Origin: Nanobdellota archaeon
GTDB lineage: Archaea; Nanobdellota; Nanobdellia; Woesearchaeales; JACPBV01
Length of the DNA: 40,891 nt
Direction: 5' to 3'
Assembly (NCBI GenBank): GCA_018813685.1
Contig: JAHJAV010000055.1
Location: 1-40,891 of the forward strand
In this document: piece by piece, positions 8,252 through 18,088 of the stretch
How the letters are laid out: the number at the start of each line of letters is the position of its first letter
How positions within the stretch are numbered: the stretch's first letter is position 1
The notes under the pieces: model-generated
Told to the model about the DNA's origin: nothing
The model's database searches: none
The model's input: the letters and a program-made list of their open reading frames with translations, nothing else
Program-made: the position numbers and the translations under genes

Positions 8252-9684
8252 TAGCTGTGCCGATAGCAGCTTCTATGACAAAGGAAGCTCTAAAAGACAT
8301 GAAAGAGGCCTCTAAATCTGCTGATGTGATTGAGTTAAGGCTTGACTGCATTAAAGATTTAGGGCTAGAGATTTTGTTAGCTAAGCGAATAAAACCAGTG
8401 ATTGTAACTACAAGGAGCAAGGCTGAGGGTGGAAGATCTAATATTAGTGAATCACGTAGAATAAAGTTAATTGAAAAGGCTATTGATCTTGGGGCTGAGT
8501 TTGTTGATGTTGAATTTTCTTTAGGCAGTGAGAAGATAAAAAGGATAATTTCTATAAGGGGCAAGACTAAAGTGATTGTGTCTTATCATAATTTTAAGGG
8601 GACTGATGAAAAAGAGATTATTGCGAAGTATGAAAAGATAAAACGATTAAAGCCAAATGTGATAAAGATAGTTAGTTTTGCAAACTCAATAGATGATAAT
8701 GCTGTTATGCTTAGACTGCTAAAGACTGCTAAAAAGGAAGGAAAGGATCTGATAGCTTTTTGCATGGGTGAGAAAGGTGAAGTGAGCAGGATATTATGCA
8801 ATTTTTTTGGCAGCTTTTTGACATTTGCTTCATTATGCAAGGGAAAGGAGTCTGCTCCAGGCCAGCTGGATGTAAAAACATTGAAGGGCTTGTATAGAAT
8901 AAATGAATTCAGAAATGGAGAAGTTTTTGGGTTAGTGGGAAATCCCGTAAAACAAAGTAAAGGCATATTGATACATAATGATGCTTTTAAGAAACTTGAG
9001 ATGAACAAAGTGTATGTAAATTTTTTAGTTGAAGATTTAAGTAGTTTTGTGAAAAGTTTTAGAAAGTTGATCAAGGGGTTTAGTGTAACTATTCCGTTTA
9101 AGCGTGAGATAATAAAACTTATTGATGGAGTAGATTTAACTGCTGGAAAGATTGGGGCAGTGAATACAGTAATTAATGAAAATGGGAAATTGATAGGGTA
9201 TAATACAGATGTAAAAGGAGCAATCAATGTGATAGAATCAAAGATGAAGATAAAAAACAAAAGAGTCTTGATGATCGGAGCAGGAGGAGTTGCAAGAGCA
9301 ATAGGTTATGGTGTGAAGGGCAAGGGCGGAAGATTGATAATATTGAACAGAACTGTAAGCAGGGCTAAAAGCCTTGGAAATGAACTTAAATGTGAGTATG
9401 GTGGACTAGATAAATTAAATAAGATCGATAAGGTGGATATTATAGTAAATGCAACTTCAATCGGGATGGTTCCAAAGGTTAATGAAATGCCCCTAGGTAA
9501 GGATAAACTTAGGAGAATAATTAAAAAAGGCGCATTGGTTTTTGATTCAGTGTATAATCCAAGAAAGACGAAACTTTTAAAAGAAGCTGAAAAACTAGGA
9601 TGCAATACAGCAGACGGATATGATATGTTCATCAATCAGGCTGATGAGCAATTCAAGCTGTTTACAGGGAGGAGATTAATATGA
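8248..9684 (+). CDS. aroDE: bifunctional 3-dehydroquinate dehydratase (type I) / shikimate dehydrogenase
   Basis: N-terminal AroD (VIELRLDCIK, VIVSYHNF, GSFLTFAS). C-terminal AroE (GLVGNPVKQSKGILIHN, IGYNTDVKGA, LMIGAGGVARAIGYG, DGYDMFINQADEQFKLFTG). Confidence 0.95.
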   Translation: MIAVPIAASMTKEALKDMKEASKSADVIELRLDCIKDLGLEILLAKRIKPVIVTTRSKAEGGRSNISESRRIKLIEKAIDLGAEFVDVEFSLGSEKIKRIISIRGKTKVIVSYHNFKGTDEKEIIAKYEKIKRLKPNVIKIVSFANSIDDNAVMLRLLKTAKKEGKDLIAFCMGEKGEVSRILCNFFGSFLTFASLCKGKESAPGQLDVKTLKGLYRINEFRNGEVFGLVGNPVKQSKGILIHNDAFKKLEMNKVYVNFLVEDLSSFVKSFRKLIKGFSVTIPFKREIIKLIDGVDLTAGKIGAVNTVINENGKLIGYNTDVKGAINVIESKMKIKNKRVLMIGAGGVARAIGYGVKGKGGRLIILNRTVSRAKSLGNELKCEYGGLDKLNKIDKVDIIVNATSIGMVPKVNEMPLGKDKLRRIIKKGALVFDSVYNPRKTKLLKEAEKLGCNTADGYDMFINQADEQFKLFTGRRLI

Positions 9685-10961
9685 AATTAGTTGTAGAAAA
9701 AACAGAGAAACTTGAAGGAGAGATTACTATTCCTGGCTCTAAATCACATACAATAAGGGCTGTAATAATCGCTTCATTGGCAGAAGGGATTTCAAAGATA
9801 AAAAATCCTTTAAAGTCAGATGACACAATGGCTGCTGTAAATGCTTGCACTGCTTTTGGCGCAAAGATAAATACAGATAATGAAAGTGAGTGGGTAATAT
9901 CAGGATTTAATCATAATCCGCAGAAGCCAGAAGGAGTTATTAATATGATGAATTCAGGAACTTCTCTTAGGCTGATTTCAGGTGTAATAGCTGCTCTTTG
10001 TGATTTTGAGATTGAGTTAGATGGTGATGCTTCATTAAGGGCAAGGCCAATGCAGCCTTTGCTTAAATCACTTAATCAATTAGGTGCAGAAGCTGTGTCT
10101 GTCAGCAATAATGGATACTGCCCAATAAAGATAAAAGGGAAGATGATTGGTGGAGATACTGAAGTAGTTGGAATGTCTTCCCAGTATATTTCCAGTTTGC
10201 TGATAGCATGTCCGCTGCTTGAAGAAGATACTGAGATAAGGGTTGTTAAGCCAAATGAAATTCCTTACATACGAATAACAATGAAATGGTTGGATGAGCA
10301 AGGCATCAAGTATGAAGTGTCTGAGGATTTTACTAAGTTTAAAGTTTTTGGAAAGCAAAGGTACAAATCTTTTGAGAAATCAATTCCAGCAGACTGGAGC
10401 TCAGCAGCATTTCCTTTAGTGGGGGCTGCAATTGTTCCATCAAATGTCTTGTTGAAAGGATTGGATATTAATGATGTTCAAGGAGATAAAGCTATTATTG
10501 ATTATCTTAAGAAAATGGACGCTGACGTTAGTATTGAAGGAGATGGAATAAGGATAAAAGGCAAGGCTTTGAAAGGATGTGAGCTTGATTTGAATGCAAC
10601 TCCTGATGCACTGCCTGCTTTAGCTGTACTGGGATGTTTTGCAGAAGGCACAACTGTCTTGTTTAATGTTCCACAAGCCAGGATAAAGGAAACAGACAGA
10701 ATAAAAGTAATGACAGAAGAGCTTGAAAGAATGGGTGCTGATATAAAAGAGAGGGATGAGGGATTGATAATACATAAAAGTGAGTTGAAAGGAAATAAAG
10801 TAAGAGGCCATAGTGATCATAGGATAGTTATGGCATTAAGCTTAGCTGGGATGATATCAACTGGAAAGACAGAGATAACAACTGCAGAGTCTATTGGTGT
10901 AACTTTTCCAGATTATGCTAAAAGTATGAAGGCCTTAGGGGCTAAAATCGAGGTGGTTTAG
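9681..10961 (+). CDS. aroA: 3-phosphoshikimate 1-carboxyvinyltransferase (EPSP synthase)
   Basis: IPGSKSHTIRAVI, NSGTSLRLISG, DASLRARPMQPLL, ARIKETDRI and SDHRIVMALSLAG. Confidence 0.96.
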   Translation: MKLVVEKTEKLEGEITIPGSKSHTIRAVIIASLAEGISKIKNPLKSDDTMAAVNACTAFGAKINTDNESEWVISGFNHNPQKPEGVINMMNSGTSLRLISGVIAALCDFEIELDGDASLRARPMQPLLKSLNQLGAEAVSVSNNGYCPIKIKGKMIGGDTEVVGMSSQYISSLLIACPLLEEDTEIRVVKPNEIPYIRITMKWLDEQGIKYEVSEDFTKFKVFGKQRYKSFEKSIPADWSSAAFPLVGAAIVPSNVLLKGLDINDVQGDKAIIDYLKKMDADVSIEGDGIRIKGKALKGCELDLNATPDALPALAVLGCFAEGTTVLFNVPQARIKETDRIKVMTEELERMGADIKERDEGLIIHKSELKGNKVRGHSDHRIVMALSLAGMISTGKTEITTAESIGVTFPDYAKSMKALGAKIEVV

Positions 10962-10962
10962 T

Positions 10963-12141
10963 ATGATGGGAAATAGTTTTGGAAGGTTGTTTAGGGTTAC
11001 AACTTGCGGTGAGTCTTATGGGATAGGGAAAGGTTCTGGATTATCAGTTATAGTAGATGGAGTGCCGCCTGGACTTAAGATTACAAAAGAAGATATACAG
11101 AAGGAGCTTGATAAAAGAAAGCCTGGAGTGGGTAAGTTGAACAGCCCTAGAAAAGAGACAGACCAATGCGCAATATTTGCAGGAATTGGGCAGGAAGGTG
11201 TTACAACAGGGGCTCCATTAGGAATCATAATCTATAATGTAGATACTCAAAAAGTGCATATTGAGCAGTATAGATCCTATAAGGATATATTTAGGCCAGG
11301 CCATGCAACCTATCCATTCTTTATGAAATATGGAGAGTCACAGGATTGGTGCGGTGCAGGAAGAGCATCTGGAAGAGAAACTGTAGCTAGAGTAGCAGGC
11401 GGAGCTATTGCAAAGATCATATTGGAAAGAGAAGGGATTGAGATAGTCTCATATACCAAAGAATGTATGGGGATAAAAACAAAAGAAATGGGTTTTGATG
11501 AGATAAAAAAGAATCGTGGAAAAAATGAGATAAACTGCCCTGATCTTGAAGCTGCTAAAAAAATGGAAGATGCTGTGTTAAAGATAAAGGGTGAAGGAGA
11601 TACAGCAGGAGGAGTAATAGAGCTTATTGCAAGAGGTGTTCCCCCTGGTTTAGGAGAGCCTGTCTTTGACAAGCTGAATGCAACAATAGCTCATGCTCTT
11701 GCTTCAATCGGAGCAGTTAAAGGAGTAGAGTTTGGAGCTGGATTTGGTGTAGGTAATATGAAAGGCTCTGAGAATAATGATCAGCCATATTTGACTAAAG
11801 ATGGAAAAGTTAGGTTCAAGACTAATAATGCCGGAGGATTTTTAGGCGGCATGACTAATGGAGAAGAGATTGTAGCTAGGATAGCTGTAAAGCCAACTCC
11901 TACAATATCAAAAAAACAGACTTCAATAAATATGAAGACAATGAAAGAAGAAGTGCTTTCACCGATAACAAGAAGAGATCCTACATTAGTTGGAAGGCTT
12001 TGGGCAGTGGCAGAGGCAATGATGGCAATAGCTATACTTGATTCATTGTACATGGCTAAAGCATATGATAGTATGGCTAGATTGGATAAGAAATGGATTA
12101 AGCTTAAAGAGTTAATAAAATGGACAAAGACAAGCCATTGA
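10963..12141 (+). CDS. aroC: chorismate synthase
   Basis: GNSFGRLFRVTTCGESYG, DVDTQ-like NVDTQ, RPGHATYPFFMKYG, GAGRASGRETVARVAGGAIAK and NNAGGFLGGMTNGEEI. Confidence 0.97.
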   Translation: MMGNSFGRLFRVTTCGESYGIGKGSGLSVIVDGVPPGLKITKEDIQKELDKRKPGVGKLNSPRKETDQCAIFAGIGQEGVTTGAPLGIIIYNVDTQKVHIEQYRSYKDIFRPGHATYPFFMKYGESQDWCGAGRASGRETVARVAGGAIAKIILEREGIEIVSYTKECMGIKTKEMGFDEIKKNRGKNEINCPDLEAAKKMEDAVLKIKGEGDTAGGVIELIARGVPPGLGEPVFDKLNATIAHALASIGAVKGVEFGAGFGVGNMKGSENNDQPYLTKDGKVRFKTNNAGGFLGGMTNGEEIVARIAVKPTPTISKKQTSINMKTMKEEVLSPITRRDPTLVGRLWAVAEAMMAIAILDSLYMAKAYDSMARLDKKWIKLKELIKWTKTSH

Positions 12142-12971
12142 TAGGAATAATAGGCGGAACAGGGCAGATGGGCCAGTGGTTCAAGAGATTCTTTGAGAGT
12201 AAAGGCTATAAAGTTGTTATAGCCAGCAGAAAGACCAGCATTAGTATACAGGAGTGCGCTTCTAAATGCGATATTGTGATAGTGAGTGTTCCGATAGATA
12301 TTACAGTTAAAACAATAAAAGAGATAGGGCCATTGATAAAGGAAGATGGATTGTTTATGGATTTAACTTCTATAAAGAAGGAGCCTGTTGAAGCTATGCT
12401 GAAATACAGCAAATGCGCAGTTATAGGAACACATCCTGTTTTTGGGCCTTCTGTAAAGACTATAAATAACCAGACAGTGGTATTGTGCCCTGCAAGGCCA
12501 AAGAAATGGCTTGAGTTTGTAAAAGATATATTTGAGAAGAATGGCGCAATTGTTAAGGTCACAACTCCTGAGAAGCATGACAAGATGATGTCTATCATAC
12601 AGGGATTAACACATTTTTCAACTATATGTGTAGCTCATGCTTTGAAAAAATTAGGAGTAGATGTTGAAGAAAGTATGCAGTATACTTCTCCAATCTATAA
12701 ATTAAGGATGGATATGGTCGGAAGGTTATTGAATCAGAATCCTGCATTATATGCAGATATAGCTATGCTTAACAGCGAGAACAAGAGATCAATAGAGGAA
12801 TATATCAAATCTACTAGAGAGCTGATAGGGATAATAAAAAGGAAGGATAGAGATGATTTTATCACATTCTTCAAAGAAGGCTCTAATTTTCTTGGAGATT
12901 TCAAAAAAGAAGCAACAGAGTATTCAGATTATGTTATAGAGCAATTGGTCAAGAAAGGGAGGCTAAGATGA
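12120..12971 (+). CDS. tyrA: prephenate dehydrogenase (no fused chorismate mutase)
   Basis: IGIIGGTGQMGQWFKRFFESKGYKV Rossmann motif, IGTHPVFGPSV and MMSIIQGLTHF. Overlaps the aroC 3' end. Confidence 0.92.
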   Translation: MDKDKPLIGIIGGTGQMGQWFKRFFESKGYKVVIASRKTSISIQECASKCDIVIVSVPIDITVKTIKEIGPLIKEDGLFMDLTSIKKEPVEAMLKYSKCAVIGTHPVFGPSVKTINNQTVVLCPARPKKWLEFVKDIFEKNGAIVKVTTPEKHDKMMSIIQGLTHFSTICVAHALKKLGVDVEESMQYTSPIYKLRMDMVGRLLNQNPALYADIAMLNSENKRSIEEYIKSTRELIGIIKRKDRDDFITFFKEGSNFLGDFKKEATEYSDYVIEQLVKKGRLR

Positions 12972-13777
12972 AGATCGCTACATTAGGTCCAGCAGGAACA
13001 TTCAGCCATGAGGCTTTACTTAAACGGGATAGGAAAGTTGAGATAATATTCAAGAATACTGTATGGGATGTTTTTGAAGCAGTGGATAATGATGAAGCTG
13101 AAGAAGGCATAGTTCCTATTGAGAATTCTGTTTCTGGCTCGATAGGGCTTACATTAGATGCACTTATGGAGTTTAAACTAAATATAATTGGAGAGATAAT
13201 ACTTCCTGTAAAGCATAATCTTGTTGGGTATGATGGAATAAAGGACATTAAAGTACTGTATGTACATCCTGTAACGTATGAGCAGTGTGAGAAGTTTATT
13301 AGGAAGAATATTAATGGAGTAAAGGTTATACAGACGAGCTCTAATGCTGCTTCTGCAGAGATCATTTCAAAAGAGAAGGATAAGACCAAGGCAGCGATTG
13401 TGCCAAGAGAAGCTATAGAGATATATAAATTAAAGGTAATAAAAAATGATATACAGGATAATAAGTTTAATGTTACAAGATTCGTTGTATTAAGCAAAAG
13501 TGATGGGAAGAAAAGTTCACGTGAGAGAACTTCTATTGCGATATATCCTCAGGCAGACAAGCCAGGACTGTTGTATTCTTTATTAGGCATATTTGCAAAG
13601 AGAAATATAAACCTGACTAAGATAGAGTCAAGACCGTCAAAAGGAAAGCTAGGTGATTATATCTTTTTTATAGATATGCAAGGCAATAAAGAAGATGAAA
13701 AGATAAAGGAAGCTTTTAAGATTATAGAAGAGGATTTCTTCCTTAAGGTTCTAGGATCTTACCCAAGAGAGTATTGA
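12968..13777 (+). CDS. pheA: prephenate dehydratase with ACT domain
   Basis: IATLGPAGTFSHEA, GIVPIENSVSGSIG, SNAASAE, NVTRFVVLS and C-terminal ACT (KPGLLYSLLGIFAKRNINLTKIESRPSKGKLGDYIFFID). Confidence 0.95.
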   Translation: MKIATLGPAGTFSHEALLKRDRKVEIIFKNTVWDVFEAVDNDEAEEGIVPIENSVSGSIGLTLDALMEFKLNIIGEIILPVKHNLVGYDGIKDIKVLYVHPVTYEQCEKFIRKNINGVKVIQTSSNAASAEIISKEKDKTKAAIVPREAIEIYKLKVIKNDIQDNKFNVTRFVVLSKSDGKKSSRERTSIAIYPQADKPGLLYSLLGIFAKRNINLTKIESRPSKGKLGDYIFFIDMQGNKEDEKIKEAFKIIEEDFFLKVLGSYPREY

Positions 13778-13779
13778 AT

Positions 13780-15300
13780 ATGGATGAGGAAAGATTAGCA
13801 CAGACATTGCATAATTATGAGAGAAAAGTTTTGAGTGTTCTTGATAAAGAGAGTACTGTAAGTGAGATTTCTTCTAAGAGCGGTTTAAAGGATATAGAAG
13901 TGATGAGAGGATTGCAATGGTTAGAGAATAAAGGCATTGTAAAGTTAAGGGAGGATGTGAAAGAGATAGTTGAATTGGATTCTAATGGTGAGAAGTATAG
14001 GGAAGGGGGGCTGCCTGAAAGAAGGTTTCTTAAGTTTGTTAAGAAAGATACTCCTGTTTCTGAGATTTTAAAAGAAGCAAAACTAAGCAATGAAGAGGTT
14101 AGTGTATGTTTAGGTGTGTTAAAGGGGAAGGCTGCTATAGCCATTAGGAAGGATAAGGAATTGATGGTTAGTATATTACCTCAGGGTGAGAAGATACTAC
14201 AGAAAGAAAGTTTAGAAGAGCTGTTTCTTAAGAAGAAATTTCCGATTTTGTTGAGTGAGCTTACAGATGAAGATAAATTTGCTCTGGATAGTTTAAGAAA
14301 AAGAAAGAATATTGTGAAAGTAGAGACTAGGAAAATAAGGAAAGCTGAGCTGACTGAATTTGGAAGGAAGTTAAGTAAGTCTGGAATAAAGTTTGAAGAG
14401 ACTTATGATAGGTTGACTCCTGCTATGGTTAGGGATGGTTCCTGGGCTAACAAAAAATTTAGAAGGTATGATGTAAAGATAAATGTTCCTTTAGTTTTTG
14501 GCGGCAAGAAACAACACTATGCAAGGTTTTTAGATGATGTTAGGGGTAAGTTTATCTCTTTGGGTTTTAGTGAGATGTTCGGGCCTATTGTAGAGACAGA
14601 ATTCTGGGATATGGATGCTTTATTTATGCCTCAGTTTCATTCTGCAAGAGATATACATGCTGCTTATTATGTGAAAGAGCCAAAGTATGGGAAACTTGAT
14701 AATTACATTGTAGAAAGGGTTAAAGAGTCTCATGAAATAGGGAAAGGAACAATAAGCAAAGGATGGCAGTATAAGTTTGATGTTAACAAGACTAAACAAT
14801 TGATATTAAGGACGCAGGGAACTGCTTTGTCTGCAAGGATGCTTGCTTCTAAAGAGTTGAAGATTCCAGGAAAGTATTTTGGGATTGCACGCTGTTTCAG
14901 GCCGGATGTTGTTGATGCTACACATAGTGCTGATTTTAATCAAGTAGAAGGGATTGTGATTGAAGAAGGTCTTAATTTCAGGCATCTTAAAGGATTGTTG
15001 AAGATGTTTGCAGAGGAATTTGCAGAGACAGACCAGATAAAGATAACTCCTGCTTATTTTCCATTTACAGAGCCGTCTGCTGAGCTGCATGCAAAGCATC
15101 CTGAGCTTGGGTGGATAGAGTTAGGAGGTTCTGGTATATTCAGACCTGAACTTGTAAAACCTTTGTTAGGGAGAGAGATATCTGTTTTAGCATGGGGGCT
15201 AGGGATTGATAGGTTAGCTATGTTTAAATTAGGGATAAAAGATATAAGGGAATTATTTTCACATAATTTAGATTTTTTGAAAGATGTTAAGGTAGTTTAA
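13780..15300 (+). CDS. pheS: phenylalanine--tRNA ligase alpha subunit
   Basis: wHTH N-terminus, FSEMFGPIVETEFWDMDALFMPQFHSARD, RCFRPDVVDATHSADFNQVEG and ELGGSGIFRPE. Start ATG 13780. Confidence 0.96.
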   Translation: MDEERLAQTLHNYERKVLSVLDKESTVSEISSKSGLKDIEVMRGLQWLENKGIVKLREDVKEIVELDSNGEKYREGGLPERRFLKFVKKDTPVSEILKEAKLSNEEVSVCLGVLKGKAAIAIRKDKELMVSILPQGEKILQKESLEELFLKKKFPILLSELTDEDKFALDSLRKRKNIVKVETRKIRKAELTEFGRKLSKSGIKFEETYDRLTPAMVRDGSWANKKFRRYDVKINVPLVFGGKKQHYARFLDDVRGKFISLGFSEMFGPIVETEFWDMDALFMPQFHSARDIHAAYYVKEPKYGKLDNYIVERVKESHEIGKGTISKGWQYKFDVNKTKQLILRTQGTALSARMLASKELKIPGKYFGIARCFRPDVVDATHSADFNQVEGIVIEEGLNFRHLKGLLKMFAEEFAETDQIKITPAYFPFTEPSAELHAKHPELGWIELGGSGIFRPELVKPLLGREISVLAWGLGIDRLAMFKLGIKDIRELFSHNLDFLKDVKVV

Positions 15301-15301
15301 A

Positions 15302-16963
15302 ATGCCAACAATAAAATTTTCATTAAAGGACTTGCAGAATTTGGTTGGAAAGAAGCTTGAGATTGATGAAGTTTCTAAGCTAGTTGAGTATGGCAAGGGT
15401 GAGTTAGAGGGTTATGATAAGGATTCTGATGAAGTTAGTGTGGAGTTTGGAGATACAAACTTGCCTTATTTATGGTCTATTGAGGGATTTGCTCGGTTGG
15501 TTAATGGTGTGTTGGGGGGTTGTAAGGGCATACCTAAGATAGAAATTAAAAAAAGTGATTATAAATTAATTGTTGATGAATCTGTTAAATATGTAAGGCC
15601 ATATATTGCTGCTTTTGTAGCTAAAGGGCATAAGGTAGATGATTATCTGATAAAGCAGATGATACAATTGCAGGAGAAGTTGTGCGAGAGTTATGGGCGT
15701 CGGAGGTTGAAGGTAGCGATTGGTGTTTATTCTTATGATAAAATAAAGTTTCCTGTTCATTACAAAGCAACTTCGCCAGAGTCTGTTAAGTTTATACCTT
15801 TAGAGTTTAAGAAAGAGATGACCCAACAGGAGATTCTGGAAGAGCATCCAACTGGAAAAGAGTATGCATGGATATTAAAGGATGCTAAGAAATACCCTAT
15901 ATTGGTTGATAGTGCTGATTCTGTGTTGAGCTTTCCGCCTATAATAAACTCTAATTTAACTGGGAGGGTTGTTTCGGGAGAAGAGCATCTTTTTGTAGAG
16001 TGTACTGGAATAGAGCTTGAGCCTTTGCTTTTGGCTATGAATATAATGGCGTATGCTTTTTATGATAGAGGATTTGAGATATATTCTGTTGATGTTAAGT
16101 ATGAAAATAAGAAAATTACAACTCCCCTTTTGTTTAATGATAAGATAAAGATTACTCTGGAGCAGGTCAAATCACTTTTAGGTTTAGAACTTAAGAATTC
16201 TGAGATTAAAATGTTGCTTGAGAAGATGGGTTATGATGTAGGTAGTGATTTGAATGTTAAGATTCCATCTTATAGGAAGGATATACTTCATCCTAATGAT
16301 GTTATAGAAGATATAGGAATTGCTTATGGTTATGATAAATTTGATGAGATTCCATTGACCTCATATACTGTTGGAGAGACTTCTTTGCTGGTTAAGTTTA
16401 GAAATAATATAAGGGAGATGCTTATCGGATTAGGGTTCCAGGAGGTTTTGAGTCCGATATTATCCAATAAGGCTGTGCTTTACGATAAGATGAATATTCC
16501 TGATTTTGGCACTATAGAACTTACTAATTTCATGTCTGAGACTTATTCGTGCGTAAGGAGTTGGCTGTTGCCTATGCTTATTGATTTTTTATCTAAGAAT
16601 AAGCATTTTGAGTATCCACAAAGGGTTTTTGAGCAGGGGCTAGTTACTGTGCACAAAGGTGATTCTGTTGTGGATTATGAGAGAATTGCTGTTGTTTCTG
16701 CTAATGATAAAGCTGATTATACAGAGATAAGGCAGGTTATAGATTATTTGTTTAGGATGTTGGATGTTTCTTATAGTGTTGAGGACTGTGAGCATGATTC
16801 TTTTATTCCTGGAAGGGTCGGAAGAGTTATTGTAAATGGAAAGAAAGTAGCTTATATTGGGGAGATATCACCTAAGGTTCTTAATAATAATGGGATAGAA
16901 GTTCCTGTTGTAGGGCTAGAGCTGAATATTTCTGAGTTGTTTGAAATTGTTGGAAAGAACTAG
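15302..16963 (+). CDS. pheT: phenylalanine--tRNA ligase beta subunit (archaeal type)
   Basis: FEFGDTNLPYLWSIEG-like start region, IPSYRKDILHPNDVIEDIGIAYGYDKF. Directly follows pheS. Confidence 0.95.
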   Translation: MPTIKFSLKDLQNLVGKKLEIDEVSKLVEYGKGELEGYDKDSDEVSVEFGDTNLPYLWSIEGFARLVNGVLGGCKGIPKIEIKKSDYKLIVDESVKYVRPYIAAFVAKGHKVDDYLIKQMIQLQEKLCESYGRRRLKVAIGVYSYDKIKFPVHYKATSPESVKFIPLEFKKEMTQQEILEEHPTGKEYAWILKDAKKYPILVDSADSVLSFPPIINSNLTGRVVSGEEHLFVECTGIELEPLLLAMNIMAYAFYDRGFEIYSVDVKYENKKITTPLLFNDKIKITLEQVKSLLGLELKNSEIKMLLEKMGYDVGSDLNVKIPSYRKDILHPNDVIEDIGIAYGYDKFDEIPLTSYTVGETSLLVKFRNNIREMLIGLGFQEVLSPILSNKAVLYDKMNIPDFGTIELTNFMSETYSCVRSWLLPMLIDFLSKNKHFEYPQRVFEQGLVTVHKGDSVVDYERIAVVSANDKADYTEIRQVIDYLFRMLDVSYSVEDCEHDSFIPGRVGRVIVNGKKVAYIGEISPKVLNNNGIEVPVVGLELNISELFEIVGKN

Positions 16964-17290
16964 TTATTTATCCTTCTTATGCTCTTTTATTATCTTTCTA
17001 AGTTCTGTGTATTTGTTCTTTTTTGAGCTGCATGAGAATTCCCTGCAGGTTTTTGGGCGTTTGTTGTAGATTGTGCATGTATTGTTTTCTAAGTAGATGC
17101 AGCTCTTATCGTCTTTTTGGGCTAAGATGTTTGCTCCAGCCATATCTGCCTGCTTGAAATTGTCTGTAGGTTCTTTTATCATAGTATCATATTTTCCAGA
17201 AAGGTATTCTTGTTTTGTAAGGTCAACTATAAATAGTTTACAGCATGCTCCGCATCTTGAGCACTCTACCTTATTCGACCGTTTTGCCAT
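16964..17290 (-). CDS. YkgJ-family cysteine-cluster protein
   Basis: CSRCGACCKLF...CIYLENNTCTIYNKRPKTCREFSC. Confidence 0.85.
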   Translation of the reverse strand: MAKRSNKVECSRCGACCKLFIVDLTKQEYLSGKYDTMIKEPTDNFKQADMAGANILAQKDDKSCIYLENNTCTIYNKRPKTCREFSCSSKKNKYTELRKIIKEHKKDK

Positions 17291-18012
17291 TCTCTCAGAA
17301 TTCTTATCGAGGTTCTTTTTATGTCTGGAATGTTGCCTTTGGCTTTTAGATTATATTTTAATGCAATGTCTTCTATTGTCTTTTCCTTGTCTTCATCTAC
17401 ATCTACTTTGAAGAAAGACTCTATCTTTCCCGGAAATTTCTCCATTATACCCATAACTATCATATCAGGATCTTGTACTTTTGTGAAGTCTGTTGTGCCT
17501 GTAAGAGCATGCTTCAATTCGTCTTTTTCTTCATAAGGTATAACCCCTGGAGTGTCTAAGAACATTATTTGTTTGTCTGCCCTTATCTTCTGCATGCTTT
17601 TGGTGAATCCACTCAATGAGCTTGTTGGAGCTGATTTTTTTCCTTTCATTGCATTAATTAAGGATGATTTGCCAACATTAGGGTAGCCTAGAACACCTAC
17701 TGTGAATTGGTCTTTTCCTTTGTATGCTTTTTTGCCTTCCATCAAAATAGTGTTTCTCAAGATAGTTGTGCCTAGATGTTTTGTAGCAGAGATAAAGACA
17801 GACGGCCTTAGATGAGATTTGTATTTTTCTACTAGTTCTTTGTTTACCAAGTCACATTTAGTTATGACATAGATTATTGGCTTCTTAGATCTTCTTATGT
17901 TTGATTCTATCTCTGGGTTTCTTGTTTCTTCTACTAGCCTTGAATCTAACAATAACAAGAGAATGTCTGATTTGAATATTACCTTATTGACAATGTTCCA
18001 ATAGTCTTTCAT
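17266..18012 (-). CDS. circularly permuted GTPase (YlqF/NOG-like)
   Basis: G-motifs in permuted order: TKCDLV (G4), GYPNVGKSSLINAMKG (G1), DTPGV (G3). Confidence 0.88.
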   Translation of the reverse strand: MKDYWNIVNKVIFKSDILLLLLDSRLVEETRNPEIESNIRRSKKPIIYVITKCDLVNKELVEKYKSHLRPSVFISATKHLGTTILRNTILMEGKKAYKGKDQFTVGVLGYPNVGKSSLINAMKGKKSAPTSSLSGFTKSMQKIRADKQIMFLDTPGVIPYEEKDELKHALTGTTDFTKVQDPDMIVMGIMEKFPGKIESFFKVDVDEDKEKTIEDIALKYNLKAKGNIPDIKRTSIRILREWQNGRIR

Positions 18013-18088
18013 TTGTTTATGAGGGTGGTGTTATGTTTTTAAGGGTTTCTATATGGGGTGATTAACTAAGATATAATAAAATATACAA

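Noticed and set aside
8586-9260. Long antisense ORFs (for example 224 aa at 8586-9260 minus, 182 aa at 12949-13497 minus, 232 aa at 27176-27874 plus)
   Set aside because: They are opposite to strong conserved genes, hydrophobic/Ser/Phe-rich translations typical of antisense frames, with no recognizable domains.
16955-16970. Adjacent convergent stops of pheT and the YkgJ gene as a special signal
   Set aside because: Back-to-back stops (16963/16964) leave no terminator space, but this is common in compact archaeal genomes.
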